From IMG/VR virus record IMGVR_UViG_3300027896_000024, positions 1-64,000 of that record: a stretch of 64,000 nt of DNA. One strand, 5' to 3'. Under the pieces are notes generated by a model. The model was not told the DNA's origin. It made no database searches and was given only the letters and a program-made list of their open reading frames with translations. A program made the translations under genes and the position numbers. The number at the start of each line of letters is the position of its first letter. Positions within the stretch are counted from its first letter, which is position 1. Source of the stretch: a virus. Positions 47,239-54,724 of the stretch are shown here, one piece after another.

Positions 47239-47819
47239 TGGCGGGAGTTCTGAAGCACAGGTTTCGTGAGGCGTTTTGTCTTATGGAGTACCGGTGCGAA
47301 AAGGGCTGTTGCATCGAGAAGATCTGGAACAGCCGGGACGGTGTAACACCGTTCATGGTTATGAACCGAAAAACACAACACATGATGAAGCATGTCAACA
47401 TGCACAAGGATTTGTACGCGCCAGGGTACACAGTTAAGCCGAGTTGCCGGATGTTTGTCAATGCGACTCCCGAACTGGTGTTGCCAACGGCAACGGACTA
47501 CGTCAATCGGAATTGGAACAGGGAAGGGCCGATGCCGATGAAGGAGGCATTCAAGACTATGAAAGATGCGGTTGATTTCTATGTCAAGGAATGGTCCAAG
47601 AATGGCACTGAACCCTGGATAGTGACAATAGCGGACAAGGACGAGCCGAAGGGCTATTATCTCAAGGCCGGCGACATTTGTCCGTTTATCTGTCCTAAAT
47701 GTCAGGCCGCGATTCAGTACGATGAGAACATCGTGCGGTTAAAGTGTTCCTGTGGATACGAAGGCACCGCAGAGGAATTCTCGGAAACAGTACTTGAGCT
47801 CCAATCGCGAGTACAATAG
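47238..47819 (+). CDS. Hypothetical protein with C-terminal zinc ribbon
   Basis: 193 aa. Two N-terminal cysteines in CEKGCC, an aromatic middle, and a clear C-terminal ribbon ICPKCQ ... LKCSCG (residues ~155-175). Function unknown. Confidence 0.6.
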   Translation: MAGVLKHRFREAFCLMEYRCEKGCCIEKIWNSRDGVTPFMVMNRKTQHMMKHVNMHKDLYAPGYTVKPSCRMFVNATPELVLPTATDYVNRNWNREGPMPMKEAFKTMKDAVDFYVKEWSKNGTEPWIVTIADKDEPKGYYLKAGDICPFICPKCQAAIQYDENIVRLKCSCGYEGTAEEFSETVLELQSRVQ

Positions 47820-47840
47820 AGAATAAAAAGGAGCTGGAAT

Positions 47841-48212
47841 ATGATTACGATGCCGACTTGGGCTTGGATATTAATTGCGGTAATCTGGATCATTGGGATC
47901 CGGGCATTACTGCCTCGGCGTAAGATGGACAAACAAACGTCGGAGATATATTACCTGATCTCCACTGGAACACCGGTTTCGCCGGAGCTAATGAACCTGT
48001 TAAAAGACGAGGATGATGGCCTAGCCCCAAAGTTTAGGAAGCCATTTATAAGGCGTATTGGCGAATGCCCTCGTTGTGGTACCAGGTCAAAAGAAATCCT
48101 AGTGTGTCCCATGTGCGGAGATCCTGGTTGCGTTGAGCAGTGTATTCCTGGTGGCAAGGACACGACTTGTACTCGGTGCGATTCCGAAAAAGCGGACTTT
48201 GAATCTATGTGA
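47841..48212 (+). CDS. Membrane-anchored zinc-ribbon protein
   Basis: 123 aa. One N-terminal transmembrane helix (WAWILIAVIWIIGIRALL) then a cytoplasmic part with CPRCG ... CPMCG and CTRC motifs. AAAAGGAGCTGG site. Unknown function. Confidence 0.6.
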   Translation: MITMPTWAWILIAVIWIIGIRALLPRRKMDKQTSEIYYLISTGTPVSPELMNLLKDEDDGLAPKFRKPFIRRIGECPRCGTRSKEILVCPMCGDPGCVEQCIPGGKDTTCTRCDSEKADFESM

Positions 48213-48371
48213 GCGTAGTTCCATATTACAAACCAGTTGTATTAGACTAAGAAAGGCAGGAGACGGATGCGGGGAATCTAGGATGATCTCCGGAAAAAAT
48301 GAAAGTGTTTTGACCTAACGACAAGGGAGGGCTAGGTAATACTAGCCCTTCCGAATTTATGGAGGAACACA

Positions 48372-48587
48372 ATGAGTTTCGCAACGTTGGAGAGGGCAGT
48401 ACTTCATGGAGCCAGAAAGTTATTCATGAATCCGACACTTCGCAAGAAGGATATCTCGGCTTGGGCAACACAGTCAGAAAATCTGGACAAGGACGACGGA
48501 GAAGTCATGGCCTACGTCCCGGACCCTGGTGTATACGTCGTACTCAAAACAAAGTGGGATAAGCGGCCAGCCAAAAAGAAAGGGTAG
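48372..48587 (+). CDS. Small hypothetical protein
   Basis: 71 aa with TGGAGGAACACA upstream. Basic C terminus (KKKG). A hairpin (GGGCTAG/CTAGCCC, 48329-48348) without a U-run lies in the 159-nt gap ahead. Unknown. Confidence 0.5.
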   Translation: MSFATLERAVLHGARKLFMNPTLRKKDISAWATQSENLDKDDGEVMAYVPDPGVYVVLKTKWDKRPAKKKG

Positions 48588-48589
48588 TC

Positions 48590-48805
48590 ATGGCTGAGAA
48601 TCCTGGTGGGCAACGGAAAGTAACAAGGTTGGAGTTCATTAATTCCACACCGTTCGAACAGGGGTATATCAGTTATATGCAAGCGGCATGGAATTCAGAT
48701 GTCCCCGAAAGGTCCCCATATGTCGAAGGATCGCCGGCCTACAAGGCCTGGTGTGAGGGGCAGCAGCGTGCGTGCATGAACGTACAGGACGGAGATGACG
48801 AGTGA
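48590..48805 (+). CDS. Rmf/CrpP-like small protein (tentative)
   Basis: 71 aa. FEQGYISYMQAAWNSDVPERSPY then AYKAWCEGQQRA recalls the G-x-x-A ... PY ... AW-x-x-G-(W/x)-x-x-A pattern of ribosome modulation factor and CrpP-like proteins. Weak match; may be coincidental. Confidence 0.35.
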   Translation: MAENPGGQRKVTRLEFINSTPFEQGYISYMQAAWNSDVPERSPYVEGSPAYKAWCEGQQRACMNVQDGDDE

Positions 48806-49104
48806 AAACAATCGAGCAATTCGTAGTGGCGCACAGTGCCTGGGCAGTCCGTAAGTTCCCGGATCAAACCACGGAAGGCATTTGTAAACACATCGAGAAG
48901 GAACTAATCGAGGTCAGGGCCTGTAACGGCAAGGACTTAGTGGAATGGATTGACGTAATCATGTTAGCCCTCGACGGGTATGGACGGAATGGTGGAACAC
49001 CGGAGGCCCTGCTGCCGTTACTGGACTTCAAGTTAAACAAGAACATCGACAGAGTTTGGGCGGTACAAACGGATCCGAACCAGCCTGTCGAACATATCGA
49101 GTAA
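48802..49104 (+). CDS. MazG-like dATP/dGTP pyrophosphohydrolase-type protein
   Basis: 100 aa, GTG start overlapping the previous stop. The helical layout with HIEKELIEVRA, EWIDVIMLALDGYGRNGGTPEALLPLLDFKLNKN and a terminal R-x-W is that of DUF550/MazG-like nucleotide pyrophosphohydrolases (E-x3-E ... E-x2-D metal set). It could shape the dNTP pool for modified DNA. Confidence 0.6.
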   Translation: MKTIEQFVVAHSAWAVRKFPDQTTEGICKHIEKELIEVRACNGKDLVEWIDVIMLALDGYGRNGGTPEALLPLLDFKLNKNIDRVWAVQTDPNQPVEHIE

Positions 49105-49113
49105 GGAGGCACA

Positions 49114-49365
49114 ATGCCGCGTGTCGGAGCAACTGGGAAATTCCCGGAAGGCAAGCTAAACGATTCAGACGAAGGCGAATTGAGTATTGCCATCACCGTC
49201 GAGAAGGGCACTATCCTTGTTGTGTTCGGAACGGCGACTACCTGGATTGGAATGAATCCGGATCTGGCCGACGAAATCGGACACAAGTTGATCGAACGCG
49301 CCAAGGAAGCGCGGGAGCAGTTAAACAAAGGAGTATCACTATCCAATAGGAGATTTGTCCCATGA
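49114..49365 (+). CDS. Small hypothetical protein
   Basis: 83 aa after AAGGAGGCACA. Beta-type N-terminal half (GELSIAITVEKGTILVVFGT) and a charged helix. ATGA junction with the next gene. Unknown. Confidence 0.55.
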   Translation: MPRVGATGKFPEGKLNDSDEGELSIAITVEKGTILVVFGTATTWIGMNPDLADEIGHKLIERAKEAREQLNKGVSLSNRRFVP

Positions 49366-49514
49366 AACAGAGAACAGTTTTGATTGAAATCGAGATATAC
49401 ACTTCGGCCAAAGTGAAGGACCTGAAAACCAGGGCGCAGGAGTTCGGCATCCCGTCGGAAGGCGACAAGGTGGAGCAGGTCCAGGTCAACGTCATCCAGC
49501 AAACCAAGAAGTAA
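49362..49514 (+). CDS. 50-residue hypothetical protein
   Basis: 50 aa; start overlaps the preceding TGA. Strand-helix-strand composition (VLIEIEIYTSAKVKDLK, VQVNVIQQTKK). Last gene before a terminator. Unknown function. Confidence 0.55.
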   Translation: MKQRTVLIEIEIYTSAKVKDLKTRAQEFGIPSEGDKVEQVQVNVIQQTKK

Positions 49515-49527
49515 ACCGAAGATGGGG

Positions 49528-49562
49528 AAGGCCGGCAAGTAATTCAATCCTACCGGCCTTTT
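49528..49562. terminator. Intrinsic terminator, probably bidirectional
   Basis: AAGGCCGG (49528-49535) pairs with CCGGCCTT (49553-49560). T-rich on the + side; the flanking AA on the other side gives a short U-run for the - strand gene at 49570-49857, which converges here. Confidence 0.85.
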
Positions 49563-49569
49563 CTATGTC

Positions 49570-49857
49570 TTAGTTCGTGAGGGATTCAATAGCGGATTGG
49601 GCTTTGGCAACATTGGGGAAGTTCATCATGTTTCCCCAAGTCCCAAGGGACCCGTCTGCGAGGATCTGTTTGTTCCCAACAAAAGCGAAAACCGTAAGGC
49701 CAGTGCGGTATCGGTTAGTCTGAATCATTCCGATTTGCCTGGACTCGCGGAGTACCTGAATCCGCTGGACGTAACAGCTACCATCCAAGTAGCGGAATTT
49801 TTTCTTGTTTCTCCAAACCAATCTGACTTTATTTGGACTCTCTTTTCCTATCATCAT
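49570..49857 (-). CDS. Isolated minus-strand gene of unknown function
   Basis: 95 aa reading leftwards from ATG at 49857 (MMIGKESPNK), with AAAGGAC as ribosome site. An earlier in-frame ATG at 49932 is less favoured. Contains FRYLDGSCYVQRIQVL, RYRTGLTVFAFVGNKQIL and a terminal KAQSAIESL helix. It is the only minus-strand gene in 64 kb and converges on the terminator at 49528. Possibly an early or regulatory protein with its own promoter. Confidence 0.6.
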   Translation of the reverse strand: MMIGKESPNKVRLVWRNKKKFRYLDGSCYVQRIQVLRESRQIGMIQTNRYRTGLTVFAFVGNKQILADGSLGTWGNMMNFPNVAKAQSAIESLTN

Positions 49858-50214
49858 ATCGTGTGTCCTTTCTTGTCTCCATACTGACAGTCTACCATAA
49901 ATCGGTAGGCCGAGGTCAATGGAATAGTTCATCCAACAGGACAGACGAGGACAAAAGATAATGCTAGTAAGGCATTATGGGATAGGCTAAACTCGGCTTT
50001 GTCCCTGGTTAGTAGCTAGTAGAGATGTGGGAGTATAATTGGTATAGTTATCAACAGGTTAGGAAAGAAAATTTCTAGTAACTAAAAAGGGGTGGAGGCC
50101 AGATAACAGTCAAGAATAAGACTGAGGACCAGATAACCAAGACTAGTAATTACCAGTAAACAAAGATAGTGCAATAAGACAGCAAAAGTGTAGAAAAGAC
50201 GGCGGAGGGCACGT
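49858..50214. other. Gene-free region between replication and packaging modules
   Basis: About 357 nt with no convincing gene. A TATAAT occurs at 50034-50039 with no good -35. CCAGATAAC is repeated at 50099-50107 and 50129-50137, each followed by a nearby AAGACT (50118, 50139). The minus-strand promoter candidate is at its left end. It could hold the late promoter or a packaging/replication site, but nothing is proven. Confidence 0.5.
49888..49922 (-). promoter_or_regulatory. Possible weak promoter for the minus-strand gene
   Basis: Read on the minus strand, TTGACC is followed after 19 bases by TAGACT (about four of six at -10). Spacing is long, so this is only suggestive. Confidence 0.3.
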
Positions 50215-50892
50215 ATGCGGCGTAATGGCAAGTTGGGGATGAAAGCAGCGAGTAACAAGAAAACGTTTCGAAACCCGAACGCACGAACACCGATCCAGAT
50301 CGAACATGACGATGCAATCATCGCGCAGGAATACCTAAAAGGAACCACGTTATACAAGATCGGAAAGGCATTGGGCATCGGAACCACAGCCGTACAACGG
50401 GCGCTGAACCGTATCCGGGCAATGTGGCAAGCGAAGATGATGCGGGCAATCACGGAACACAAAGCCGAGCAGCTGGAAAAGCTGGACCTGCTAGAGCACG
50501 AAGCTCACTTGGCCTGGAAGCGCAGTCAAGAGGACGCGATGGAAATACAAACCACAGACCGCGTTGTCAATGCGCTCAAGGGCAAGAACCCGTTGAAGGG
50601 GCCGCCCAGTAATCAAAAGCAAAGTGCGAATCAGCCTTCCGGAACAAAAGCCAAACAAATAGATAAGACGGTCAAGGTACACGGGCAGTACGGCGACCCG
50701 AGATTCCTTAGTATCATTAAGGACTGCGTAGCCCAGCGTTGCCAGATCCTTGGACTCAATACACCGATTGCCGAGGACCCGAAGGACGCATTTGCTACAC
50801 AGGATGATGTACGCAATCAAATATTGGACCGGTTCGCGAAACTGGGACAGCCAGCACCCGATCCAAATGCACCGAAAGTAACTATCCAGTAA
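50215..50892 (+). CDS. terS: Terminase small subunit-like protein
   Basis: 225 aa. A basic N terminus, then a helix-turn-helix (DDAIIAQEYLKGTTLYKIGKALGIGTTAVQRAL), a coiled-coil oligomerisation region (residues ~85-115), a Lys/Gln linker, and a C-terminal helical domain. Architecture and position three genes ahead of the large subunit support DNA recognition for packaging. CGGAGGGCACGT precedes ATG 50215. Confidence 0.6.
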   Translation: MRRNGKLGMKAASNKKTFRNPNARTPIQIEHDDAIIAQEYLKGTTLYKIGKALGIGTTAVQRALNRIRAMWQAKMMRAITEHKAEQLEKLDLLEHEAHLAWKRSQEDAMEIQTTDRVVNALKGKNPLKGPPSNQKQSANQPSGTKAKQIDKTVKVHGQYGDPRFLSIIKDCVAQRCQILGLNTPIAEDPKDAFATQDDVRNQILDRFAKLGQPAPDPNAPKVTIQ

Positions 50893-50903
50893 AGGAGAAC
50901 TTT

Positions 50904-50993
50904 ATGTGGTTCGTATTTGGTTTACTCGTCGGACTAGGCCTTGGGTTGTACGGGATGTACATGCTCGTGAAAAAGGGCATAGTCAAAACCTAG
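50904..50993 (+). CDS. 29-residue membrane peptide
   Basis: MWFVFGLLVGLGLGLYGMYMLVKKG-type single hydrophobic helix with a basic end, preceded by a textbook AAAGGAGAACTTT. Short but well framed between two genes. Confidence 0.5.
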   Translation: MWFVFGLLVGLGLGLYGMYMLVKKGIVKT

Positions 50994-51000
50994 GAGGCCT

Positions 51001-51138
51001 ATGGCGTACATGGGTTTCAAGAAGCTAGCGAAAAAGGTGGGCAGCAAGAAGCTAGCTGCCTGGATTGGGCGAAAGAAGTACGGAAAGAAGCGGTTCGCGG
51101 CCATGAGTAAAGCGGGCCGGCGCCGTAAACGGAGGTAG
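51001..51138 (+). CDS. 45-residue very basic protein
   Basis: 45 aa, about 45% Lys/Arg, AGGAGGCCT before ATG 51001. It may bind DNA or RNA. UAG lies 1 base before the methyltransferase start. Confidence 0.5.
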   Translation: MAYMGFKKLAKKVGSKKLAAWIGRKKYGKKRFAAMSKAGRRRKRR

Positions 51139-51139
51139 C

Positions 51140-51670
51140 ATGGATTTCGGGGCGTTATGCCAGCAGTGCGGTACGGACAAGGGCAAGTACTCGTCAGCGT
51201 ACTCGGGCTGGCTGCGTCCCGACCGTGTTTCCCGTATATTGGAAATGGGCATAGGGGGCGGATTCTCAATTCGCCTGTGGTTGAAGTATCTGCCTAAGGC
51301 CGAAGTGGTAGTGTTCGATAATCAGGCATCAGCCTACAGGGACGTAATCACTCTAGGAAACATGCAGCGCGTAACGGCGTACACGGGCAATCAAACGGAC
51401 CTGTTATTCCTGGAATACCTAGTAAGGAAGCACGGGCCGTTTGACGTGATAGTGGATGATGCGGGCCATGTACCTGCGGAACAGCTTGAAGCATTCACGT
51501 TTCTGTTTGAACGTATGAATCCTCGGGTGATGGGCGTACCGCGAGGGATGTACATTATCGAGGACATACCAGACCCGGTGGAAAAGCATTGGGTTAGTTT
51601 AGTCACGCATACAAAGGACATCGAGCATTCGCTAAACACGAATGAGGTTATTGTCCGCATCAGGAGGTAG
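51140..51670 (+). CDS. SAM-dependent methyltransferase (cephalosporin hydroxylase-like class)
   Basis: 176 aa. GTDKGKYSSAYSGW, the SAM loop LEMGIGGGFSIRLW (residues ~32-45), VVVFDNQAS, YTGNQTD, FDVIVDDAGHVPAEQ and an IIEDIPDP segment fit a class I methyltransferase related to macrocin-O-methyltransferase/cephalosporin hydroxylase-type families. Located between terminase genes; a glycan or small-molecule substrate linked to the glycosyltransferases at 63 kb is possible. Confidence 0.7.
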   Translation: MDFGALCQQCGTDKGKYSSAYSGWLRPDRVSRILEMGIGGGFSIRLWLKYLPKAEVVVFDNQASAYRDVITLGNMQRVTAYTGNQTDLLFLEYLVRKHGPFDVIVDDAGHVPAEQLEAFTFLFERMNPRVMGVPRGMYIIEDIPDPVEKHWVSLVTHTKDIEHSLNTNEVIVRIRR

Positions 51671-51671
51671 T

Positions 51672-51947
51672 ATGGCAGTACCCGAACATGTCAAAGAAAT
51701 CATGGAAGGATTCGCCAAGGTGGATCGCTTTCTGGATAAGAGCATTCCGGCCAGTGACCAGTCCGCAGGACTACACGTGGCACAACGGAAGCACGATCTC
51801 GAGGGTCGTCAGATAAACCCGGACGCGCCACTGCATCCGATCATGATGAACACACGGGTTGTCAATCAAGAACCGAATCACGCGCCTCCGTCCGCGCCTT
51901 CGTTTGTTAAGGAAGGTACGGTCGATGATGCCAGTGACAAAACCTGA
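51672..51947 (+). CDS. Small hypothetical protein of the packaging region
   Basis: 91 aa from ATG 51672 after AGGAGGTAGT. N-terminal helix (VPEHVKEIMEGFAKVDRFL), Pro-rich C terminus. Unknown. Confidence 0.5.
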   Translation: MAVPEHVKEIMEGFAKVDRFLDKSIPASDQSAGLHVAQRKHDLEGRQINPDAPLHPIMMNTRVVNQEPNHAPPSAPSFVKEGTVDDASDKT

Positions 51948-52080
51948 AACAATAGTCACCGTCGTCTGTCCAGAGTGCGGTAAACGTACACAGAGGGCAT
52001 TCCGTGAGACCTGGTCGTACTGGTGCAGTTGCGGTACAGAAGGCGCACAGGAAGTCATCGAGAATAGGGAGATCCTATGA
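51925..52080 (+). CDS. 51-residue zinc ribbon
   Basis: Start ATG 51925 inside the previous gene. VVCPECGKRTQRAF ... WCSCG gives a compact C-x2-C ... C-x-C ribbon. Stop overlaps the next ATG. Unknown role. Confidence 0.5.
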   Translation: MMPVTKPETIVTVVCPECGKRTQRAFRETWSYWCSCGTEGAQEVIENREIL

Positions 52081-52292
52081 GGGCGAACGATTTAAAAAAG
52101 AAGTATCCTGAGTTATGGGATGCGATCGAGCTGAGTGTCTTGAACGACTGTGCGTTCAAGAAAATCGAGGACAGCAAAGCCCGAGTAATTGCCAGTAATG
52201 CGGCATTTGTCACTTGCTCAGCTTTTGACTGTTATCGGAAAGCTATCGAGAGGGTAGTCACTCGTTATCACGGAACGAAAGGGAAGCGATGA
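52077..52292 (+). CDS. Small hypothetical protein
   Basis: 71 aa, helical, with YPELWDAIELSVLNDC and RKAIERVVTRYHG. 4-bp overlaps on both sides. Unknown. Confidence 0.5.
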   Translation: MRANDLKKKYPELWDAIELSVLNDCAFKKIEDSKARVIASNAAFVTCSAFDCYRKAIERVVTRYHGTKGKR

Positions 52293-52468
52293 TAGTCAGC
52301 ATTCTGATATTATTGGTAGTGGTAATATTGGCTGTCTATGCCATCGAACAGTTCGTGTCGAATCCCAGGATCAAAAAGCTGTTGGAGTTCTTGGTGATCC
52401 TGCTCGTTATCATCTGGGCGATCAACATGTTCGTCGGGTTCGATCACGTCTGGTTCTGGCGCAGATAG
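52289..52468 (+). CDS. 59-residue two-span membrane protein
   Basis: Two transmembrane helices (residues ~2-19 and ~31-50) joined by a short basic loop, ending in aromatic residues. ATGA overlap fixes the start. Possibly holin-like, but outside the lysis cassette. Confidence 0.55.
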   Translation: MIVSILILLVVVILAVYAIEQFVSNPRIKKLLEFLVILLVIIWAINMFVGFDHVWFWRR

Positions 52469-52481
52469 GGGAGGACTTACC

Positions 52482-52703
52482 ATGAGGAGCGGGCCGGGGA
52501 ACAAACCAACATGCAAACGCCCCAGCCCGCGTGCGTTAAGGGCACCAAGGGCCGGTAAAGGGGCGCAGTCCACCGATAAACCCGCAGCACAAGCCACAGT
52601 TTCAGAGGTTCCTGCTCTATTCGTTCCAGATCCTTGCCAGACCCGCTGCGTCCCTTGCCTAGTTTGTCATATCGGGAGGTGTATATGGGGTGTCACAAGC
52701 TAG
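52482..52703 (+). CDS. Doubtful Pro/Arg-rich small gene
   Basis: 73 aa after GGGGAGGACTTACC. Low-complexity N terminus (Pro, Arg, Ala), then a Cys-rich end overlapping the next gene. May be non-coding. Confidence 0.3.
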   Translation: MRSGPGNKPTCKRPSPRALRAPRAGKGAQSTDKPAAQATVSEVPALFVPDPCQTRCVPCLVCHIGRCIWGVTS

Positions 52704-52834
52704 GGCATAAGATCATCAAATCGAAACACGGGAAGTTCCGGATACGACACATGAAAGGGAAGCCTGGAACGAAAGCCGCGATGCGAAGACGATTAGCGGC
52801 ATATCACATCGCCAAGAAACGTAGTGGGAGGTAG
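52685..52834 (+). CDS. 49-residue basic protein
   Basis: ATG 52685 after GGGAGGTGTAT. Lys/Arg/His-rich (HKIIKSKHGKFRIRHMKGKPG), helix at the end. Probably nucleic-acid associated; unknown function. Confidence 0.5.
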   Translation: MGCHKLGHKIIKSKHGKFRIRHMKGKPGTKAAMRRRLAAYHIAKKRSGR

Positions 52835-52837
52835 GGC

Positions 52838-54172
52838 GTGCAGTTAAACACAAGCCAGTCAGTAGCGCAGCAAATAGGAGCCCTGCCAGAGGACGAGCGC
52901 AAGGCCATATTACAGGGCATGGATAAGAACCAGCTATTGGCTATGCAATACGACTGGAAGATGTGGGGCCGTCCAAAGCAGTTCGCACCTGTGACGGACT
53001 GGAGTACTTGGTTAATACTCGCCGGAAGAGGATGGGGCAAAACAAGAACGGGCGCCGAATGTATCCGTCACATGATAGAGAAGGAAGGGTACAAGCGTCT
53101 GGCCCTGGTAGGTGCAACGGCAGCGGACGCGAGGGACATATTAGTAGAGGGCGAATCAGGGATACTCGCGATCAGCCCGCCATGGTTCAGGCCTCAGTAC
53201 AAGCCGAGTAAGCGCCGACTCATATGGCCCAACGGAGCCGTAGCCACAGTATTCAGTGCGGACAAGCCGGACAGGTTACGTGGGCCGAACCACGATGCAG
53301 CATGGGCAGACGAGTTAGCGGCATGGAGAAACCCGGAAGCTTGGGACATGCTCATGTTGACATTGCGCGTAGGTAAAAAGATGACGCGCGTAGTGGTCAC
53401 GACCACACCGAAACCATTGCCCCATATAAAGGACCTGATAGTAAAGCCAGGCGTACATGTCACGAGAGGGACGACGTACGAGAACCTGGATAATCTGAGC
53501 CCCCGATTCAAGGAAGAGGTACTCGCAGCATATCAGGGTACACGTTTAGGCAGGCAGGAGATCGACGCCGAAATACTAGATGACGCGCCGGGTGCTTTGT
53601 GGAAGAGGTCCGAAATAGACAAGCACCGAGTGACACGGGTGCCTAAGATGGCGGATTTCCTAGCGCAGATGAAGAAGATTGTGGTGGGCGTAGATCCTGA
53701 GGCATCCAGCACGGAACAGTCAGCCGAGACGGGTATAGTCGTATGCGGAGAAGGGCTCGACGGAGAAGGTTACGTCCTGGGCGACTTCACATTACGAGGG
53801 ACGCCTGGTGTATGGGGCAAGCAAGCGGTGTCCGCGTACTACCGAATGCAAGCGAATGCACTCGTAGGGGAAGCCAATAACGGCGGAGAAATGGTGGGCT
53901 TTGTCTTGCAGCAGTCAGACAAGAACTTGCCATTCAAGCTGGTGTACGCGTCAAGGGGCAAGCAGACAAGGGCCGAACCTGTAGCGACGATGGCGGAACA
54001 AGGGCGTATACATCATGTCGGATACTTCCCGGAATTGGAAGACCAGCTATGTCAATGGACACCGGGCGCAGAGAAGTCCCCGGACAGACTCGATGCTATG
54101 GTATGGGCATTCTCAGAACTATTTGTTACGGGCGTCCAGGGCGGCGCGCGCAAAGTAAAAGGGCATCATTAA
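52838..54172 (+). CDS. terL: Terminase large subunit
   Basis: 444 aa, GTG start after GGGAGGTAGGGC. ATPase: Walker A LAGRGWGKTRTG (residues ~61-72), Walker B AAWADELAAW, coupling motif VVTTTPKP. RNase H-like nuclease: VVGVDPEAS, EANNGG, and DRLDAMVWA acidic residues. It drives DNA packaging into the prohead with the upstream small subunit. Confidence 0.95.
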   Translation: MQLNTSQSVAQQIGALPEDERKAILQGMDKNQLLAMQYDWKMWGRPKQFAPVTDWSTWLILAGRGWGKTRTGAECIRHMIEKEGYKRLALVGATAADARDILVEGESGILAISPPWFRPQYKPSKRRLIWPNGAVATVFSADKPDRLRGPNHDAAWADELAAWRNPEAWDMLMLTLRVGKKMTRVVVTTTPKPLPHIKDLIVKPGVHVTRGTTYENLDNLSPRFKEEVLAAYQGTRLGRQEIDAEILDDAPGALWKRSEIDKHRVTRVPKMADFLAQMKKIVVGVDPEASSTEQSAETGIVVCGEGLDGEGYVLGDFTLRGTPGVWGKQAVSAYYRMQANALVGEANNGGEMVGFVLQQSDKNLPFKLVYASRGKQTRAEPVATMAEQGRIHHVGYFPELEDQLCQWTPGAEKSPDRLDAMVWAFSELFVTGVQGGARKVKGHH

Positions 54173-54212
54173 TAGTATGGAGTTAAATCTAAAGCGGAAA
54201 GGAGGTGACGTT

Positions 54213-54449
54213 ATGAGAGCTAAGATCACGGTGCTGAAAGTGGCACACGTACCGCACAGCAAGCCGGGACTGACCAAGGTGACGTTGGAAGGGATCTTCG
54301 CGACGGATCCACGGGAAGTGGAAAACGCCGAGGCTTTGAAGGCCGACCCGAACGTCAAGCTGGAATTCGTGCTGGGCGATCCGGAGGCCTTGGCCGAACT
54401 CAAGAAGGGGCAGTCGTACTTTCTTGATTTCACGGAAGTAAAACCGTAG
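54213..54449 (+). CDS. Small hypothetical protein
   Basis: 78 aa; start ATG 54213 preferred because of the ideal AAAGGAGGTGACGTT site (an in-frame ATG 54177 lies upstream). Small alpha/beta domain (KITVLKVAHVPHSKPGLTKVTLEGI). Unknown. Confidence 0.6.
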   Translation: MRAKITVLKVAHVPHSKPGLTKVTLEGIFATDPREVENAEALKADPNVKLEFVLGDPEALAELKKGQSYFLDFTEVKP

Positions 54450-54463
54450 GACTCGTACAATGG

Positions 54464-54491
54464 GGGCTTACGGGCACATGTTCGTAAGCCC
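54464..54491 (+). other. Intergenic hairpin
   Basis: GGGCTTACG (54464-54472) pairs perfectly with CGTAAGCCC (54483-54491), 10-nt loop, no U-run. May be a processing or mRNA stability element rather than a terminator. Confidence 0.5.
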
Positions 54492-54520
54492 TCAGGGCAT
54501 TATATAAGGACATCATTAAT

Positions 54521-54697
54521 ATGGACGGGCGCGATCGAGTCCTGGAAGACGACGAAGAGGATGCCTTTAGGATATTCCATGTATTCCCAGTAAGTCAGGA
54601 AGAGGAGCATTGTTTCATCAGCCGGCTATGCAATTGTGATCCTCGGGTAGATGTATTCGAGGAATGTATCGTGATTGTACATAACCGTTTTATCTAA
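54521..54697 (+). CDS. 58-residue acidic protein
   Basis: TAAGGACATCATTAAT precedes ATG 54521. Acidic N terminus (LEDDEEDAF) then an aliphatic/Cys-rich part. Unknown. Confidence 0.45.
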   Translation: MDGRDRVLEDDEEDAFRIFHVFPVSQEEEHCFISRLCNCDPRVDVFEECIVIVHNRFI

Positions 54698-54724
54698 GTG
54701 GCGACAAGCCGCGAAAGGAGCAGT

